Part shown: one piece after another, positions 44,768 to 54,257 of the stretch
Numbering within the stretch: the first letter of the stretch is position 1
How the letters are laid out: each line of letters starts with the position of its first letter
From: Pseudoprimorskyibacter insulae
GTDB lineage: Bacteria; Pseudomonadota; Alphaproteobacteria; Rhodobacterales; Rhodobacteraceae
DNA: 64,000 bases
Direction: 5' to 3'
NCBI RefSeq assembly: GCF_900302505.1
Contig: NZ_OMOJ01000009.1
Span: 37,124-101,123 of the forward strand
Notes under the pieces: model-generated
What the model was told of the DNA's origin: nothing
Seen by the model: the letters and a program-made list of their open reading frames with translations, nothing else
Database searches by the model: none
Program-made: the position numbers and the translations under genes

Positions 44768-45844
44768 ATGAGCGTCGTCACCTATTTCGTTGAAACCTCC
44801 CAGGGCTATCTCGACACCGCCGCAGAAACCCAGTTCGGGTCCGTCGCGGCGACAGTCGGCACGCTTCTGGTGCTGGGAACAACTCTGGTGGTGATCCTCG
44901 TCTTCCTGAACATGATCTACCAGTACAAGGCGATGGACGGGCGCATGGCCTTCTGGCTCGCGGTCAAGATCGGGCTCATCGGGATATTCGCGACCAACTG
45001 GGTGCAGTTCAACGCCCTCTCCTCCGCCATCCTGGCCGGCATCGACAGCATTGCGGGGGCGCTTGTCGCCTCGGTCGGTGGCGGAACCCCGGGTCCCTCT
45101 GGCACCTTTGCAGAAGAATTCGATCGGCTGATCGCGGAACTAGGGGACTATCTCAACGCCGCCGGGTCCGAGCTGAACTGGATGGCAGGGGCCATGCTCG
45201 ACATTGTCGGGGTCCTCTTGCTCTCGATCCTCGGCGGGCTGGCCGCCTTCATCCTCGTGGCCTCCCGCCTGATGATCGCACTTCTGATCGGGATCGCACC
45301 GGTGATGATTTTTCTGACCCTCTTCGAGGTCACCAAGGACTATTTCGCGCGCTGGCTGTCGGCACTGGTTTCCTTCGCGCTCTACCCCATCGTCGTGGCC
45401 GGCGTGTTCGCGACAATCACGGGTGTCTCCTCCGCACTCATCGGCGAGCTTGGCGACCCGGAAGGGGCCTCAAACATCGGCGCGCTCATCCCCTTCTTCA
45501 TGATGGTCCTCATGGCGAAGGGCTTCATTATCGCCACGCCGTTCATCGTTCGCGCGATCTCCGGAAACATCATGATGCCCGCCCTCTCAGGTGGTCTCGG
45601 CGGCGGTTACAGCTTCGCCCGCGCCGCCATGGGCAGCCAGCAAGCCTACAACCGCTACTTAATCGGTGGCGCAAGTGGTGCGGAATTTGCCGCCCTTAGA
45701 GCGCGGCAGTTCTTTGGTGTGCAGCAGATGCCAGTGCGGCAAGGCATGGGACAGACAGGTCAGGCAAGCGGCACAGGGTCACCGGGGGCCGGATCCCAGA
45801 TGCTGGCGCAACTTGCACGTCTGGGAAGGCTGGGGCGGAGGTGA
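44768..45844 (+). CDS. virB6: VirB6/TrbL polytopic inner-membrane protein
   Basis: A 358-residue protein with six or more spans, a large periplasmic loop (about 75-130) and the segment SRLMIALLIGIAPVMIFLTL followed by FEVTKDYFARWLSALVSF, which is typical of TrbL/VirB6. It forms part of the inner-membrane channel that contacts the transferred DNA. The C-terminus is glycine/glutamine rich. It is the last virB gene before the defence island. Confidence 0.92.
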   Translation: MSVVTYFVETSQGYLDTAAETQFGSVAATVGTLLVLGTTLVVILVFLNMIYQYKAMDGRMAFWLAVKIGLIGIFATNWVQFNALSSAILAGIDSIAGALVASVGGGTPGPSGTFAEEFDRLIAELGDYLNAAGSELNWMAGAMLDIVGVLLLSILGGLAAFILVASRLMIALLIGIAPVMIFLTLFEVTKDYFARWLSALVSFALYPIVVAGVFATITGVSSALIGELGDPEGASNIGALIPFFMMVLMAKGFIIATPFIVRAISGNIMMPALSGGLGGGYSFARAAMGSQQAYNRYLIGGASGAEFAALRARQFFGVQQMPVRQGMGQTGQASGTGSPGAGSQMLAQLARLGRLGRR

Positions 45845-45874
45845 TGAAGCTTTGTTTTGCGCGGCTACCGAGCC

Positions 45875-47272
45875 ATGGATGAACGCAGGCCCCATAAACA
45901 TTCACCAGTAAAAACGGTACCACTAGAGCGGGTTCAAGCAGTCCTGCGCTCAGCAGTGAATGGAAGATCTGTCGGGCTTGAAGAGGCAATACGTGTTCTG
46001 GACTGCGATGCGCATCATGCCAACCGCGTCTTGCGCCAGATGGCCGAGGCTGGGTACTTGGAGCCTGCCGACATACTTGAAGGCTTGTTTTGCTGGCAGC
46101 TAACCCCAAACGGAACTCGCCTGGCACTGGAACCCAAGCGAAAGCGTATCGGGCGCGATAAGGTTCAGACCATCATTTCTGAACTGCTTGCTCGGGCCAA
46201 GGTCATCAACAGCGATCCGAACCGCCTGCAACGTATCACATTGAAGCTGTTCGGCAGCGCGCTCGAGGAGCTTGACGACTATGGGGACGTAGATGTTTCG
46301 ATTGCGTACATGCGGCGCCAGCTAAGCGATATCGAACGAGAGCGCATCGAAAACACACTGAAAGCCCGTGAAAGCAAGTCAGACCGCCAATCCTTTCACG
46401 GACGGCTCATGGGGGCGGAACGTCAGGATACGCGCGAGATCATGGCGTTCCTCAAAAAAGGTCTGCCACATCTTTCGCTCATGAATGATGATCCTATGGA
46501 CCTCGGGACACCGTACCGCTGGCTGGTCGACCACGACGTGAAAACGGACAGACCAGTTGATGTTTCTGACGATATCGTTCGACCCAACGGGCCTTCGATC
46601 CTCGACCAATACCCGAGGAAACCGATACCGCCCATCACACTGCTTGAAGCACGACACAGAACCATTTCCGCGGATACCAAAGTTGCGATTCATGACTTAC
46701 ACATAGGTTTGGAGGATGCAGCCACGCTCGAGGAACAAATGTGGTCTCCGAAGGTCACGCGCGAAGGCGCTTTCATTGCCAATGACATCAGAAGTCAGAA
46801 GCGGGTCAAATTCGCCGGGTTTCAGCACCTATGTCCGATCTGGAAGAAAGACCTCGGCGGCGTAGCGATGCTGAAGGAAGCCCTCGACTGGTGCGATGAA
46901 CATAAGGTTTGGGTCAGAGACCTATATCCGGGAGTTTCAATCCAACGGTCCGACCGGACACATATCATACGCCTCGGGTGGGGCCATGACCTGATCTATT
47001 TCAATGTCGGCGGTAAATCGACAACTGGGAGCCTGCTGCCCAGAAATAGAACACGCGTTTCCAAAATTGACTTGGCCGGAGCCTATGCGGTCGGAAGGGC
47101 ACTTTCGAAGATGTATGATGAAAGCAGGTCCGCGAAAATGCCATGGTTCAGCGCTGACATTTTGCTTCCGTTAGTCGAGCTAGACAGGCCTCCAGATTTC
47201 CCTCGGCTGCATAAAACGGGCGCGTTTAGAGAAGGTGCATTTCAAGGTCTGCGGGAGATCACCTTCTTCTGA
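45875..47272 (+). CDS. Unknown protein with winged helix and nucleotidyltransferase-like motif
   Basis: A 465-residue protein I cannot place in a named family. Residues 15-85 look like a winged helix (AIRVLDCDAHHANRVLRQMA then GYLEPADI). Residues 125-145, LKLFGSALEELDDYGDVDVS, fit the minimal nucleotidyltransferase pattern G127-S128 followed by D138-x-D140. The remaining 300 residues include HDLIYFNVGG and DLAGAYAVGRAL. It stands on the + strand just after virB6 and convergent to the Gabija-like pair. The context suggests a defence or regulatory protein; an MNT-like toxin or antitoxin is possible. An upstream GTG/ATG region at 45857 adds a few residues. Confidence 0.6.
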   Translation: MDERRPHKHSPVKTVPLERVQAVLRSAVNGRSVGLEEAIRVLDCDAHHANRVLRQMAEAGYLEPADILEGLFCWQLTPNGTRLALEPKRKRIGRDKVQTIISELLARAKVINSDPNRLQRITLKLFGSALEELDDYGDVDVSIAYMRRQLSDIERERIENTLKARESKSDRQSFHGRLMGAERQDTREIMAFLKKGLPHLSLMNDDPMDLGTPYRWLVDHDVKTDRPVDVSDDIVRPNGPSILDQYPRKPIPPITLLEARHRTISADTKVAIHDLHIGLEDAATLEEQMWSPKVTREGAFIANDIRSQKRVKFAGFQHLCPIWKKDLGGVAMLKEALDWCDEHKVWVRDLYPGVSIQRSDRTHIIRLGWGHDLIYFNVGGKSTTGSLLPRNRTRVSKIDLAGAYAVGRALSKMYDESRSAKMPWFSADILLPLVELDRPPDFPRLHKTGAFREGAFQGLREITFF

Positions 47273-47333
47273 GCCGGGATCATACCCCCGTGTGCACCAA
47301 CGGGCCACTAAGCCGTGGTTGAAACTAAACTTG

Positions 47334-49205
47334 CTATTCATCTCCAACCGCAAGGTGCAGGAGCCCGTCGACCCGCTCCAGACCGGCCGGCAGCAACATG
47401 TTTTCAAGCCATCCGATCGCTTGTCCGCGCTCACTGCAATAAGCGAAGAAGGCCCTTTGCATGGCACGCGTGAAGGCGACAAAGAAGGAATTCAGCTCTT
47501 CATCCCGTCCGGGTGAAAGGCTCCACCAAGTCTGTGCATCGAGACCGAAGAAGATCATTGTGTGAAACTCAAGACCCTTGCTTTTGTGGATCGTCATAAG
47601 TGGCACCTGGCCTATGCCTTCGAAGCGATCGAGAGCGTCTGACCAAGCGTCCACAGCTTCGGCGCATTCGCAAAACAGCGTGATGAACCCTGTCCGTACC
47701 CGTTCGAAGTCCGCGTCCCGTCTATAGGCGGGAAAAGCCTGGCGCAGCCGATCGGCACCGACAAATTCAAGGGCGATCTGAAACACATTTGCCGCGCTCT
47801 CGCCATTCTGTTCGTTATCGCGCATAGCCGCACGCAAAGTGGAGGAGAATTCTTCAATACTTCGCTGCAGCCGCTCCTGGGCTCGTTCATCGCCAGTATC
47901 GATGGCGAATAGCGCTTGCAGCTGTTCTTGAGTGGCGTTCCAGGCACCCGGGCTACGTTCACCAGTACCGAGCCTCAAGAGCGGTATAAAGATACCTGTC
48001 AGTTCTTCGGCAAGTAGTTCCTGAATCGCAATTCCACCAACACTACGCGCCAAGTTTCTGATCTTCAGGCCTTGCGCTGCAAATACGTCCGTCAGTTCGG
48101 CTTCAACATCGTCGGCGCGCATACGCACGAGAATGGCGCAATCATGCGGCTCCAGAATTCCGTGCTCAATTTCTCTATCGATCCAAGCCGCGATTTGCTG
48201 TGCTTCCTGCTCGCGTGTATCGAAACGCCAAAGCGCAGCGACCTGACCGTCGACGGCGCGCTGCCCCCTGGCTTCAACGTCTTCTACGTTTGGATCGATG
48301 CGCTCCGCAATCACCTGTTGAATGGCGACCAGATCCGCATGAGACCGCCAGTTAAAGCGTAGCGCTCCGTTCACTGCATTGAAGTCAGAAGCAAATTCCT
48401 GAAAGGCGTTGTCCATCGCCCCGGCCCAGCCCATAATGCGTTGCTTGTCGTCGCCGACGGCTGTGAAAACGGCATCACTGCCATGAAAAGCACTCTTCAC
48501 CAGATCATATTGTGCATATGTCGTATCTTGGAATTCATCGAGGAAAACGAAGGGATAGGTGAGCTGCAGGGCACGCCGTATCGCGGGGTTCTCGCGCAGC
48601 AAATAATCGACAAGTCTGTTAATCATGGCAAACGAGAGCAACGTACCGGTTGGACGCTCCAATTGCTCCTGCCAATAAGTATGAAGTAGCTCGCGCCAAG
48701 CCGGTGGTATTCCCTCCGCATCGAACGGAAGCGGCGCGCGTGCGATCGCCTTTTCGAATTTTTGCCAGCCGATGTCACGCCAACCGCTCCGGGTGAGGAA
48801 GTCCTCCAAATCATCGCGCCGCGGAAACCCAATTTCATAGTTGCGGGGCGGCCCAAAGGGTTGAGGGATCGCGGCCCGAAAGCGGTCTAACATATTTTTG
48901 GTGAACGCATCGAAGGTAAGCGAGTGAAAACGGCGCGCCTGATCGGGCGGACAACGCTTGCCTACGCGCGCCTTGAGCGTCTGTGCAGCATCCCTTTTAA
49001 AGCTGATGGCCAGGATGCATTTGGGCGGCAGACAGATGCCAGTTTGCAGGAGGTATGCTGCTTTTTGCGCTAGGAATTCTGTCTTGCCCGCGCCTGCGCC
49101 GGCGGTAACGCATACGCTTCGGTCCGTTTCGCGCAGCGCTTGCCACGCGCCCGGCTCGAGATCGTCGACGCCCTGAGGCCTCCAATCATCGGGAAGCACC
49201 AACAT
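47334..49205 (-). CDS. gajB: UvrD/Rep-like helicase, GajB-like
   Basis: A 623-residue SF1 helicase. Walker A AGAGAGKT (35-42), motif II VFLDEFQDTTYAQYDLV, motif III GDDKQRIMGWAGA, motif IV-like LRFNWRSH, motif V LMTIHKSKGLEFHTM and motif VI FVAFTRAMQRAFF are present. The start ATG shares a base with the stop of the ATPase-TOPRIM gene (TGATG), so the two are a unit, as in Gabija (GajA-GajB) and class 2 OLD-UvrD pairs. It is longer than the best-studied GajB, so the symbol means similarity of role only. Confidence 0.82.
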   Translation of the reverse strand: MLVLPDDWRPQGVDDLEPGAWQALRETDRSVCVTAGAGAGKTEFLAQKAAYLLQTGICLPPKCILAISFKRDAAQTLKARVGKRCPPDQARRFHSLTFDAFTKNMLDRFRAAIPQPFGPPRNYEIGFPRRDDLEDFLTRSGWRDIGWQKFEKAIARAPLPFDAEGIPPAWRELLHTYWQEQLERPTGTLLSFAMINRLVDYLLRENPAIRRALQLTYPFVFLDEFQDTTYAQYDLVKSAFHGSDAVFTAVGDDKQRIMGWAGAMDNAFQEFASDFNAVNGALRFNWRSHADLVAIQQVIAERIDPNVEDVEARGQRAVDGQVAALWRFDTREQEAQQIAAWIDREIEHGILEPHDCAILVRMRADDVEAELTDVFAAQGLKIRNLARSVGGIAIQELLAEELTGIFIPLLRLGTGERSPGAWNATQEQLQALFAIDTGDERAQERLQRSIEEFSSTLRAAMRDNEQNGESAANVFQIALEFVGADRLRQAFPAYRRDADFERVRTGFITLFCECAEAVDAWSDALDRFEGIGQVPLMTIHKSKGLEFHTMIFFGLDAQTWWSLSPGRDEELNSFFVAFTRAMQRAFFAYCSERGQAIGWLENMLLPAGLERVDGLLHLAVGDE

Positions 49206-51193
49206 CAATCTGCGCCGTTCTCGAGACCGAGCTTCATTTTGACATGTTGAACCAGCGCGCACAGTTCAGGCGGAGCGTTTGCGGCAAGATCTGCCTTCGG
49301 AATGCGATTAATCGCGGCCAGATGCGTTTCAGGCTTGCTTCGGCTCAAGAACAGGTATGGATACCAGATAAAGCAATCATCCCACTCAGGATCGTAGAGA
49401 CCAGCGTTCCCGCCCTTTTTGAGAGTGGCGGCTTTCTTGCGCTCCAAGGCCTCTTCACTGTCGTCAGGACCGTGCGCGCCCGGATCGAGCTCCTTATAGG
49501 CGTCTGGAAATGCCGCGAGCATCGCGAAGTCCAGATCGAGTGGATCGGAGAAAAAAACACCTTCGTCTTTCAGCGCCTGCATCCAGTTGTTTTCGGCAAA
49601 TCCATCAGTCATCTCTTCGTCGGACAGGGCAGGAAGGTTGGCGAGCTCGACTACTTCCATCATCACATCCAAGTTGTTGCTGAGATCGTTTCCAATTTCG
49701 GCGAGCGATCCGACGGTCGTTCTTATCGTGTTCGCACCGCCATGTGAGCGCCCCAGGTCGAGATCAATCAGCGTTGCATGCGGTATCTTCAGCGCGTCAA
49801 GAAGCCGCCAAAAGTGATCGACATGGCGACCGCCGAGCGGCACAACAGGCACGAAAGAAGGATCAAGAGGGACGCCCATCGCCTCCGCGAGCAGAGGCAA
49901 CACAATTCGTTCGGAGTCCCCCTCGCCGAGGATGACGAACCGCGCGAAGTAGAGCTCCGGATACGCCCGCACGGCGAGCCGGACATACTTACCCGCCTCG
50001 GTCGCATCGTCAGGTAGCGTCAAAGATTTCACCGATGAGGCCCTGCTGGTCGTATCGAGCCGGAAGTAGCGCACCTCGTCCGGCTTGATACGGCTCAAAA
50101 TGCTAGCGCTGTGGCTAGAGATCAGTACTTGCGCCGAGCTGAGCGCTCCGATGTCGCGCGCTTGGTTCATAATGCGAGAGAGGAAGAACGGCGACAGGCT
50201 GTTTTCCGGTTCTTCGATGGCCAGAATCGTAAGATGAGCACGCCGCAGCTTTTCCTGATCGAACGGGCTATCGGCAGCGGCCAGTCGCAGAGCATCTTTT
50301 TCGGTTTCAAGCGTCGCCGCAGTTAGAGCTATATGAAACAGAGAGCGTTGACCGTCGCTTAGGTCGACAAGCGCCCGCTCGCGACCGGCCTCATCGGGAT
50401 GGAATGCAAATTCGACGCGCCTGACCAGTTCCTCGAGCCGACTTTCCACAAGTCTGAGCACTGGCGTCGTATCTGTGTCGGCTTCGTGGACCTGCCGCCA
50501 GCGCTTCGTAAGCCGCTCGACGATGAATTCTGCGGGTGCTTCGCGCTCAAAACGTTTCTGGATGAGCTTGGCTCCGCGCTCGGTCGTCTTGGACAGGCGA
50601 TCCGACCATTTCGCAGCCCGCCACAAACGCCCCTTAAGCAAATCAGTGACACGATCCGCCGGATTACGGGTCGCCGGCACATAAACAAGTTGGATGGTGC
50701 CACGATCAACGGCGGCGACCCTTTGGCACTCATCCCAATCGTAGTCATCACCGAGCGTACCAATCCAGCGAACGTCCTCTTCCACCGTACCATCGGGCGT
50801 TCCGTCATCCGTCCAGACTGCCTGCAGGCGCATGCGCGCTTTAAGCGGTTCTCCAGGGCCGGTTGCTGCCATATGGTTGAAAAAATCCGGCACGGCGTCG
50901 GCCGCCGCCGCCTCGTCAAGACCGTCTAATTCTGGGAAGGACAGGATACACTCGATCGACAACGTCGCTCCAGGATCGAGCTCGGTTTGGTCAGGCCTAA
51001 GATGAAAATCGCGTGTCTGGATCTGTCTTTCTGCACTTGAGACACCAAAAAGCCGTGCTAACGCCTGAAGCGCCGCCGTTTTTCCGGCTCCGTTTCCGCC
51101 AATCAATGCCGTAACCCCGTTCTCAAACCTGAGAGTTTCAGCCTCTGCGCCGAAGCATCGGAAGTTCCGTATAAAAAGTGTGTCAATCTTCAT
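49205..51193 (-). CDS. gajA: OLD-family ATPase with TOPRIM nuclease domain, GajA-like
   Basis: A 662-residue protein. The N-terminus IDTLFIRNFRCFG plus GGNGAGKTAALQ (Walker A 32-39) and the ABC-type signature LSDGQRSLFHIAL with Walker B ILAIEEPENSLSP make an ABC-like ATPase. From about 415, FVILGEGDSERIVLPLLAEA and ATLIDLDLGRSHGG form a TOPRIM domain with acidic metal-binding residues. In Gabija this protein is a nucleotide-controlled DNA nicking enzyme partnered with GajB. ATG 51193 follows AGGGAA. A class 2 OLD assignment is the alternative. Confidence 0.85.
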   Translation of the reverse strand: MKIDTLFIRNFRCFGAEAETLRFENGVTALIGGNGAGKTAALQALARLFGVSSAERQIQTRDFHLRPDQTELDPGATLSIECILSFPELDGLDEAAAADAVPDFFNHMAATGPGEPLKARMRLQAVWTDDGTPDGTVEEDVRWIGTLGDDYDWDECQRVAAVDRGTIQLVYVPATRNPADRVTDLLKGRLWRAAKWSDRLSKTTERGAKLIQKRFEREAPAEFIVERLTKRWRQVHEADTDTTPVLRLVESRLEELVRRVEFAFHPDEAGRERALVDLSDGQRSLFHIALTAATLETEKDALRLAAADSPFDQEKLRRAHLTILAIEEPENSLSPFFLSRIMNQARDIGALSSAQVLISSHSASILSRIKPDEVRYFRLDTTSRASSVKSLTLPDDATEAGKYVRLAVRAYPELYFARFVILGEGDSERIVLPLLAEAMGVPLDPSFVPVVPLGGRHVDHFWRLLDALKIPHATLIDLDLGRSHGGANTIRTTVGSLAEIGNDLSNNLDVMMEVVELANLPALSDEEMTDGFAENNWMQALKDEGVFFSDPLDLDFAMLAAFPDAYKELDPGAHGPDDSEEALERKKAATLKKGGNAGLYDPEWDDCFIWYPYLFLSRSKPETHLAAINRIPKADLAANAPPELCALVQHVKMKLGLENGAD

Positions 51194-51258
51194 CCGAATT
51201 CCCTAGCGCTCTATTTTTTCAAATCGGTTTCTGCAAATTCCCGAAGGCCCAAGAGGCT

Positions 51259-52734
51259 CTAAATGTACTTCCGATAGTCACTGCTGACCTTTTGCCCCGA
51301 GGGAACGTATTTCAATACGTCACCAACCTTACGGGCTGCTCGGATCGGAATCGGCAAGCGTTGGTTCATCTGGGTCGAGTTCCAGTTCACCTTCGTGAGG
51401 CTGAAAACTTCCTTCGCAATCTGTTCGATTGTGCTCTCGCTTTGCGGGTGTGGACAGAGCAACAGGGGGTTCGGGACATAGAGGCCAGGATAGGTCCCAT
51501 AGTAGGGAATGCTGCCGTTGGTATAGAGCAGCCCATTGCCGTTCAGTTCAACGAAGGTGCCGCGGAGGACAGGGAAGTCGCCGTCGCGCAGCACCTTGAC
51601 TGAATAGCTCTCATGAATCCAAACGAGATCGCGCAGTTCCACACCTGCCTCGTCGAGCGCCTTGCCAACACCCTCGGCCTCGTCCTCGCGAAAGCGCGAC
51701 GTCTTCATGACGATCACGCGTGCCGGCATCGTTCTATGGACCGATTTGTAGGCGGCCAAGGCGCTCTCGGTAAGCTTGTGAGCCTCATCGATAGTGAGGA
51801 ACGGGTGGCGACCCCGCGACTCTGACTGTGCAGGACCGCCTCTAAGAATGAACCCTCTGCCCCGCTCGTCGAACATTTGCGCAGCACTGGTCCATATCTC
51901 GTCGGTTTCGGCATCCTTGAAAAAGCTGATGCCAATGTAACAGGCGGTGAACTCGCCTTCTTCCGGCAATCTGCGCCAGGGCACCTTGCCGCTGCCCTTA
52001 TAGTAGAGCGTCGTCATAAGGTTCCATGCGAGGTCAGCTCGGTCTTGGGTTTGGCGGTCAGAGTTCTCCTTGATTTTGCGAGGGATCTTGGCATCGGGGT
52101 TGATGACATCCTCCCAAACAATCTGAATTGAGAATCTGAGGTCCATCGCTCTGGCCTTGAGCAAGCCACGGAAGTTCGGAGAGGTTTCTCTGCCAGCTTT
52201 CGCGTCGGCCGCTTCGTCCTCTATAACTCCGTCATCGCGCGCCCGCTCGTTTCTCCAGACCCGTTCGATCAACTTGACAGGGAGAGAAACCATGACCACG
52301 TCCGGCCGTTCATGATGCGCCTCCAGCTTTTCCAGTTGCGCCATAACTGCGTCGACGGCCATCTCCACAGCACGCGCATCGCTCGGTTCCTTAGCAATCT
52401 TCTCGATCTGACCTTTGGTCAGTACTCCATCTTCGGCAGCCACCATTTCAAACCGGCACCGATAGGGGTTCTGGTTTCTCAACCCGGGGAAATCCGGGTG
52501 CAGGTTCGGGTGCTTTTCGGTCTTACCCTCGAACCCATCTTCGATCGCATTCAGAAACTCGCCTGATTTTTCGACGGTCAGAGCGCTGCCAACAACGCCG
52601 ACTTTGATCGTGTCCCCCAGGTTCGTTTGCAACGGGCCCGCCTGTAGCAACCCCAATCGTGGATCAGGATGATGGTGTTGGTCACCAAATTCCAGTTCAG
52701 GCTCCGGGAAGATCTTTGTCTTGAAGTCGCTCAT
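51259..52734 (-). CDS. Short prokaryotic Argonaute (MID-PIWI, catalytically inactive)
   Basis: A 491-residue protein with MID and PIWI domains only; PAZ and N domains are missing. Near the N-terminus, [13 protein letters not shown] is a short-pAgo hallmark. The PIWI core is seen in [13 protein letters not shown], where the first catalytic Asp is replaced (Gly in IGIS), in [14 protein letters not shown], where the usual RDG-type Asp is lost, and in the C-terminal [20 protein letters not shown]. It should therefore bind guide and target but not cut. The ATG overlaps the stop of the APAZ-nuclease gene by 4 bases, as in SPARDA operons. Confidence 0.9.
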   Translation of the reverse strand: MSDFKTKIFPEPELEFGDQHHHPDPRLGLLQAGPLQTNLGDTIKVGVVGSALTVEKSGEFLNAIEDGFEGKTEKHPNLHPDFPGLRNQNPYRCRFEMVAAEDGVLTKGQIEKIAKEPSDARAVEMAVDAVMAQLEKLEAHHERPDVVMVSLPVKLIERVWRNERARDDGVIEDEAADAKAGRETSPNFRGLLKARAMDLRFSIQIVWEDVINPDAKIPRKIKENSDRQTQDRADLAWNLMTTLYYKGSGKVPWRRLPEEGEFTACYIGISFFKDAETDEIWTSAAQMFDERGRGFILRGGPAQSESRGRHPFLTIDEAHKLTESALAAYKSVHRTMPARVIVMKTSRFREDEAEGVGKALDEAGVELRDLVWIHESYSVKVLRDGDFPVLRGTFVELNGNGLLYTNGSIPYYGTYPGLYVPNPLLLCPHPQSESTIEQIAKEVFSLTKVNWNSTQMNQRLPIPIRAARKVGDVLKYVPSGQKVSSDYRKYI

Positions 52735-54065
52735 AGGTCGAAGCTGCCTTGTTCATTCGAGCCGGACGGCTTCCTCGACTTTTGCGCCTTCGCGCCCCAC
52801 ACGTCCTCGGGCACACTCTTCGGCAGTTCGATGGAAGGCGGGTCACCAAACTTGATGATACGATCCGTCTTGGTGTCGGGTGCCAGCAGTTCGCCGGCAT
52901 CTTCAAATTCCAGACCTGACAGCAATCGATGCCACATGATCACCTGGCCTCGAACGGTGCTGTTTGTGTCGAGGCGCTTCTTCCCGGACAACAAGGCATC
53001 CGGATAGTTGAGCGCGCGCGCTCCATCCGAAGTGAAGTAGTAGGATGGGTTGATGATCAGGTACCATTGGTCCGCCAAGCGCTCGAACCGGGGATGGAAT
53101 GAATGGTGCCGCACATAGTCGATGGGCCCCTCCCCCTTCGACTTCTGATAGACGCTGACAACGTCGGCCTGTGTCTTCTGCTTCGCACCAAGATAGCGAA
53201 ACTTGCGCGCGACGCCTCCAGGTGTCGGCAAGAAGTAGAACTGCTTTTTCTTTCGGTCCCATCCAAGCAAATCCCGAAAGTCATGCGCCAGAGTATGTCG
53301 CAACAGGCCCGCAAATTTGTGCTGCTGATCTACGGCGTCGTGTTGTGCCAGAAAGTCGGTTTCGATCCGTTCGACCTGATCCCGCTCAACTAGGTCGCGA
53401 ACGGGTGTGGTTAGCGGGTCGCAGAATGTCCAAAGCGAGGTTTCATCGATCATCCAATCGTACCGTTGGCCTTCCCGGACCTTATTCATCCGGGCGAGCG
53501 CCTTCTGGGTGGAGAGCTGTGTCTGTGCGACGAAGATTTCCTCAGGAAGCTGCAATGGCACCATGTTGATGATCGCGTCCTCCCCTCCCCCAAGTGGCGG
53601 GACGTAGTAACCGTGTCCTTGCTTGGCGACGGTCAGGGCAGCGAGGCGATTCTTCGCACGTCCGTCCAAGACGTCGCGCTCCTTGTCGAACTGCAATGTG
53701 CGTTCGGCCTCGCCAACGAGGTTTTCGAGCGACTTCCAGAAGAATGTGTCATCTAATTGCCTGTAGAGAACTAGGATGACGGGTAGGTTGGAGCCACGCC
53801 AATAGTCGAAATCTGAAGCGCGGACACGATAGGTGAAACCGGCGTTCGTCTCGCCGACATAGCTGCCACGCTCAGTAGCCTTGACCTGAACGGCAATCAT
53901 CTTCGCAGTCGGATGATCATCGTCCATCACCTCAGCGATGCCGTCTATCCCTGCTTCCAACCGCGAACGCCCATCGAATTGGAACCCAATTCGCAAGAAT
54001 TGAAGATTAGCCGCCTTCTCCCCGATTTCGCCAATTCGCTGGCTGGTTGTAACTTTCTTATTCAC
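52731..54065 (-). CDS. DUF4365 nuclease-APAZ fusion (DREN-APAZ, SPARDA effector)
   Basis: A 444-residue protein. Residues 8-125 match DUF4365, a PD-(D/E)xK-like fold with E16, D41 (GIDGIAEV) and Q60-V-K62 (IAVQVKAT) as candidate active-site residues. From about residue 230 the sequence resembles APAZ ([51 protein letters not shown]), the module that binds short Argonautes. In described SPARDA systems, guide-target recognition by the Argonaute unleashes this nuclease on DNA, killing the cell. The start is GTG 54065, just before the conserved [17 protein letters not shown] segment; the longer frame upstream lacks conservation. Confidence 0.82.
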   Translation of the reverse strand: MNKKVTTSQRIGEIGEKAANLQFLRIGFQFDGRSRLEAGIDGIAEVMDDDHPTAKMIAVQVKATERGSYVGETNAGFTYRVRASDFDYWRGSNLPVILVLYRQLDDTFFWKSLENLVGEAERTLQFDKERDVLDGRAKNRLAALTVAKQGHGYYVPPLGGGEDAIINMVPLQLPEEIFVAQTQLSTQKALARMNKVREGQRYDWMIDETSLWTFCDPLTTPVRDLVERDQVERIETDFLAQHDAVDQQHKFAGLLRHTLAHDFRDLLGWDRKKKQFYFLPTPGGVARKFRYLGAKQKTQADVVSVYQKSKGEGPIDYVRHHSFHPRFERLADQWYLIINPSYYFTSDGARALNYPDALLSGKKRLDTNSTVRGQVIMWHRLLSGLEFEDAGELLAPDTKTDRIIKFGDPPSIELPKSVPEDVWGAKAQKSRKPSGSNEQGSFDL

Positions 54066-54091
54066 ATCTCGATTCCCGAAAACAGGCTTTT

Positions 54092-54113
54092 CCAGATGTA
54101 ACACTTTATCTGG
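54092..54113. promoter_or_regulatory. Inverted repeat upstream of the SPARDA operon
   Basis: CCAGAT and ATCTGG form perfect 6-base arms around 10 AT-rich bases, 27 bases before the GTG start, in a 192-base AT-rich gap that should hold the promoter. It could be an operator; GTAACA repeats flank it. Weakly supported. Confidence 0.35.
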
Positions 54114-54257
54114 AGTAACATAAGGGAGGAGCAACAAGATATGGAGGTTACCCTTGCAAAGGGTCAAACCTGATAGAGAGCGAAATCTCAGACTTCTAGA
54201 ACGCGGCTGGTGACCACCTCTTACTGCATCAACTTCTGGATGCGACAACCCATCAAG

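Noticed and set aside
51259..52734. Long, catalytically active Argonaute
   Set aside because: No PAZ or N domain fits in 491 residues, and the first and third catalytic positions are replaced.
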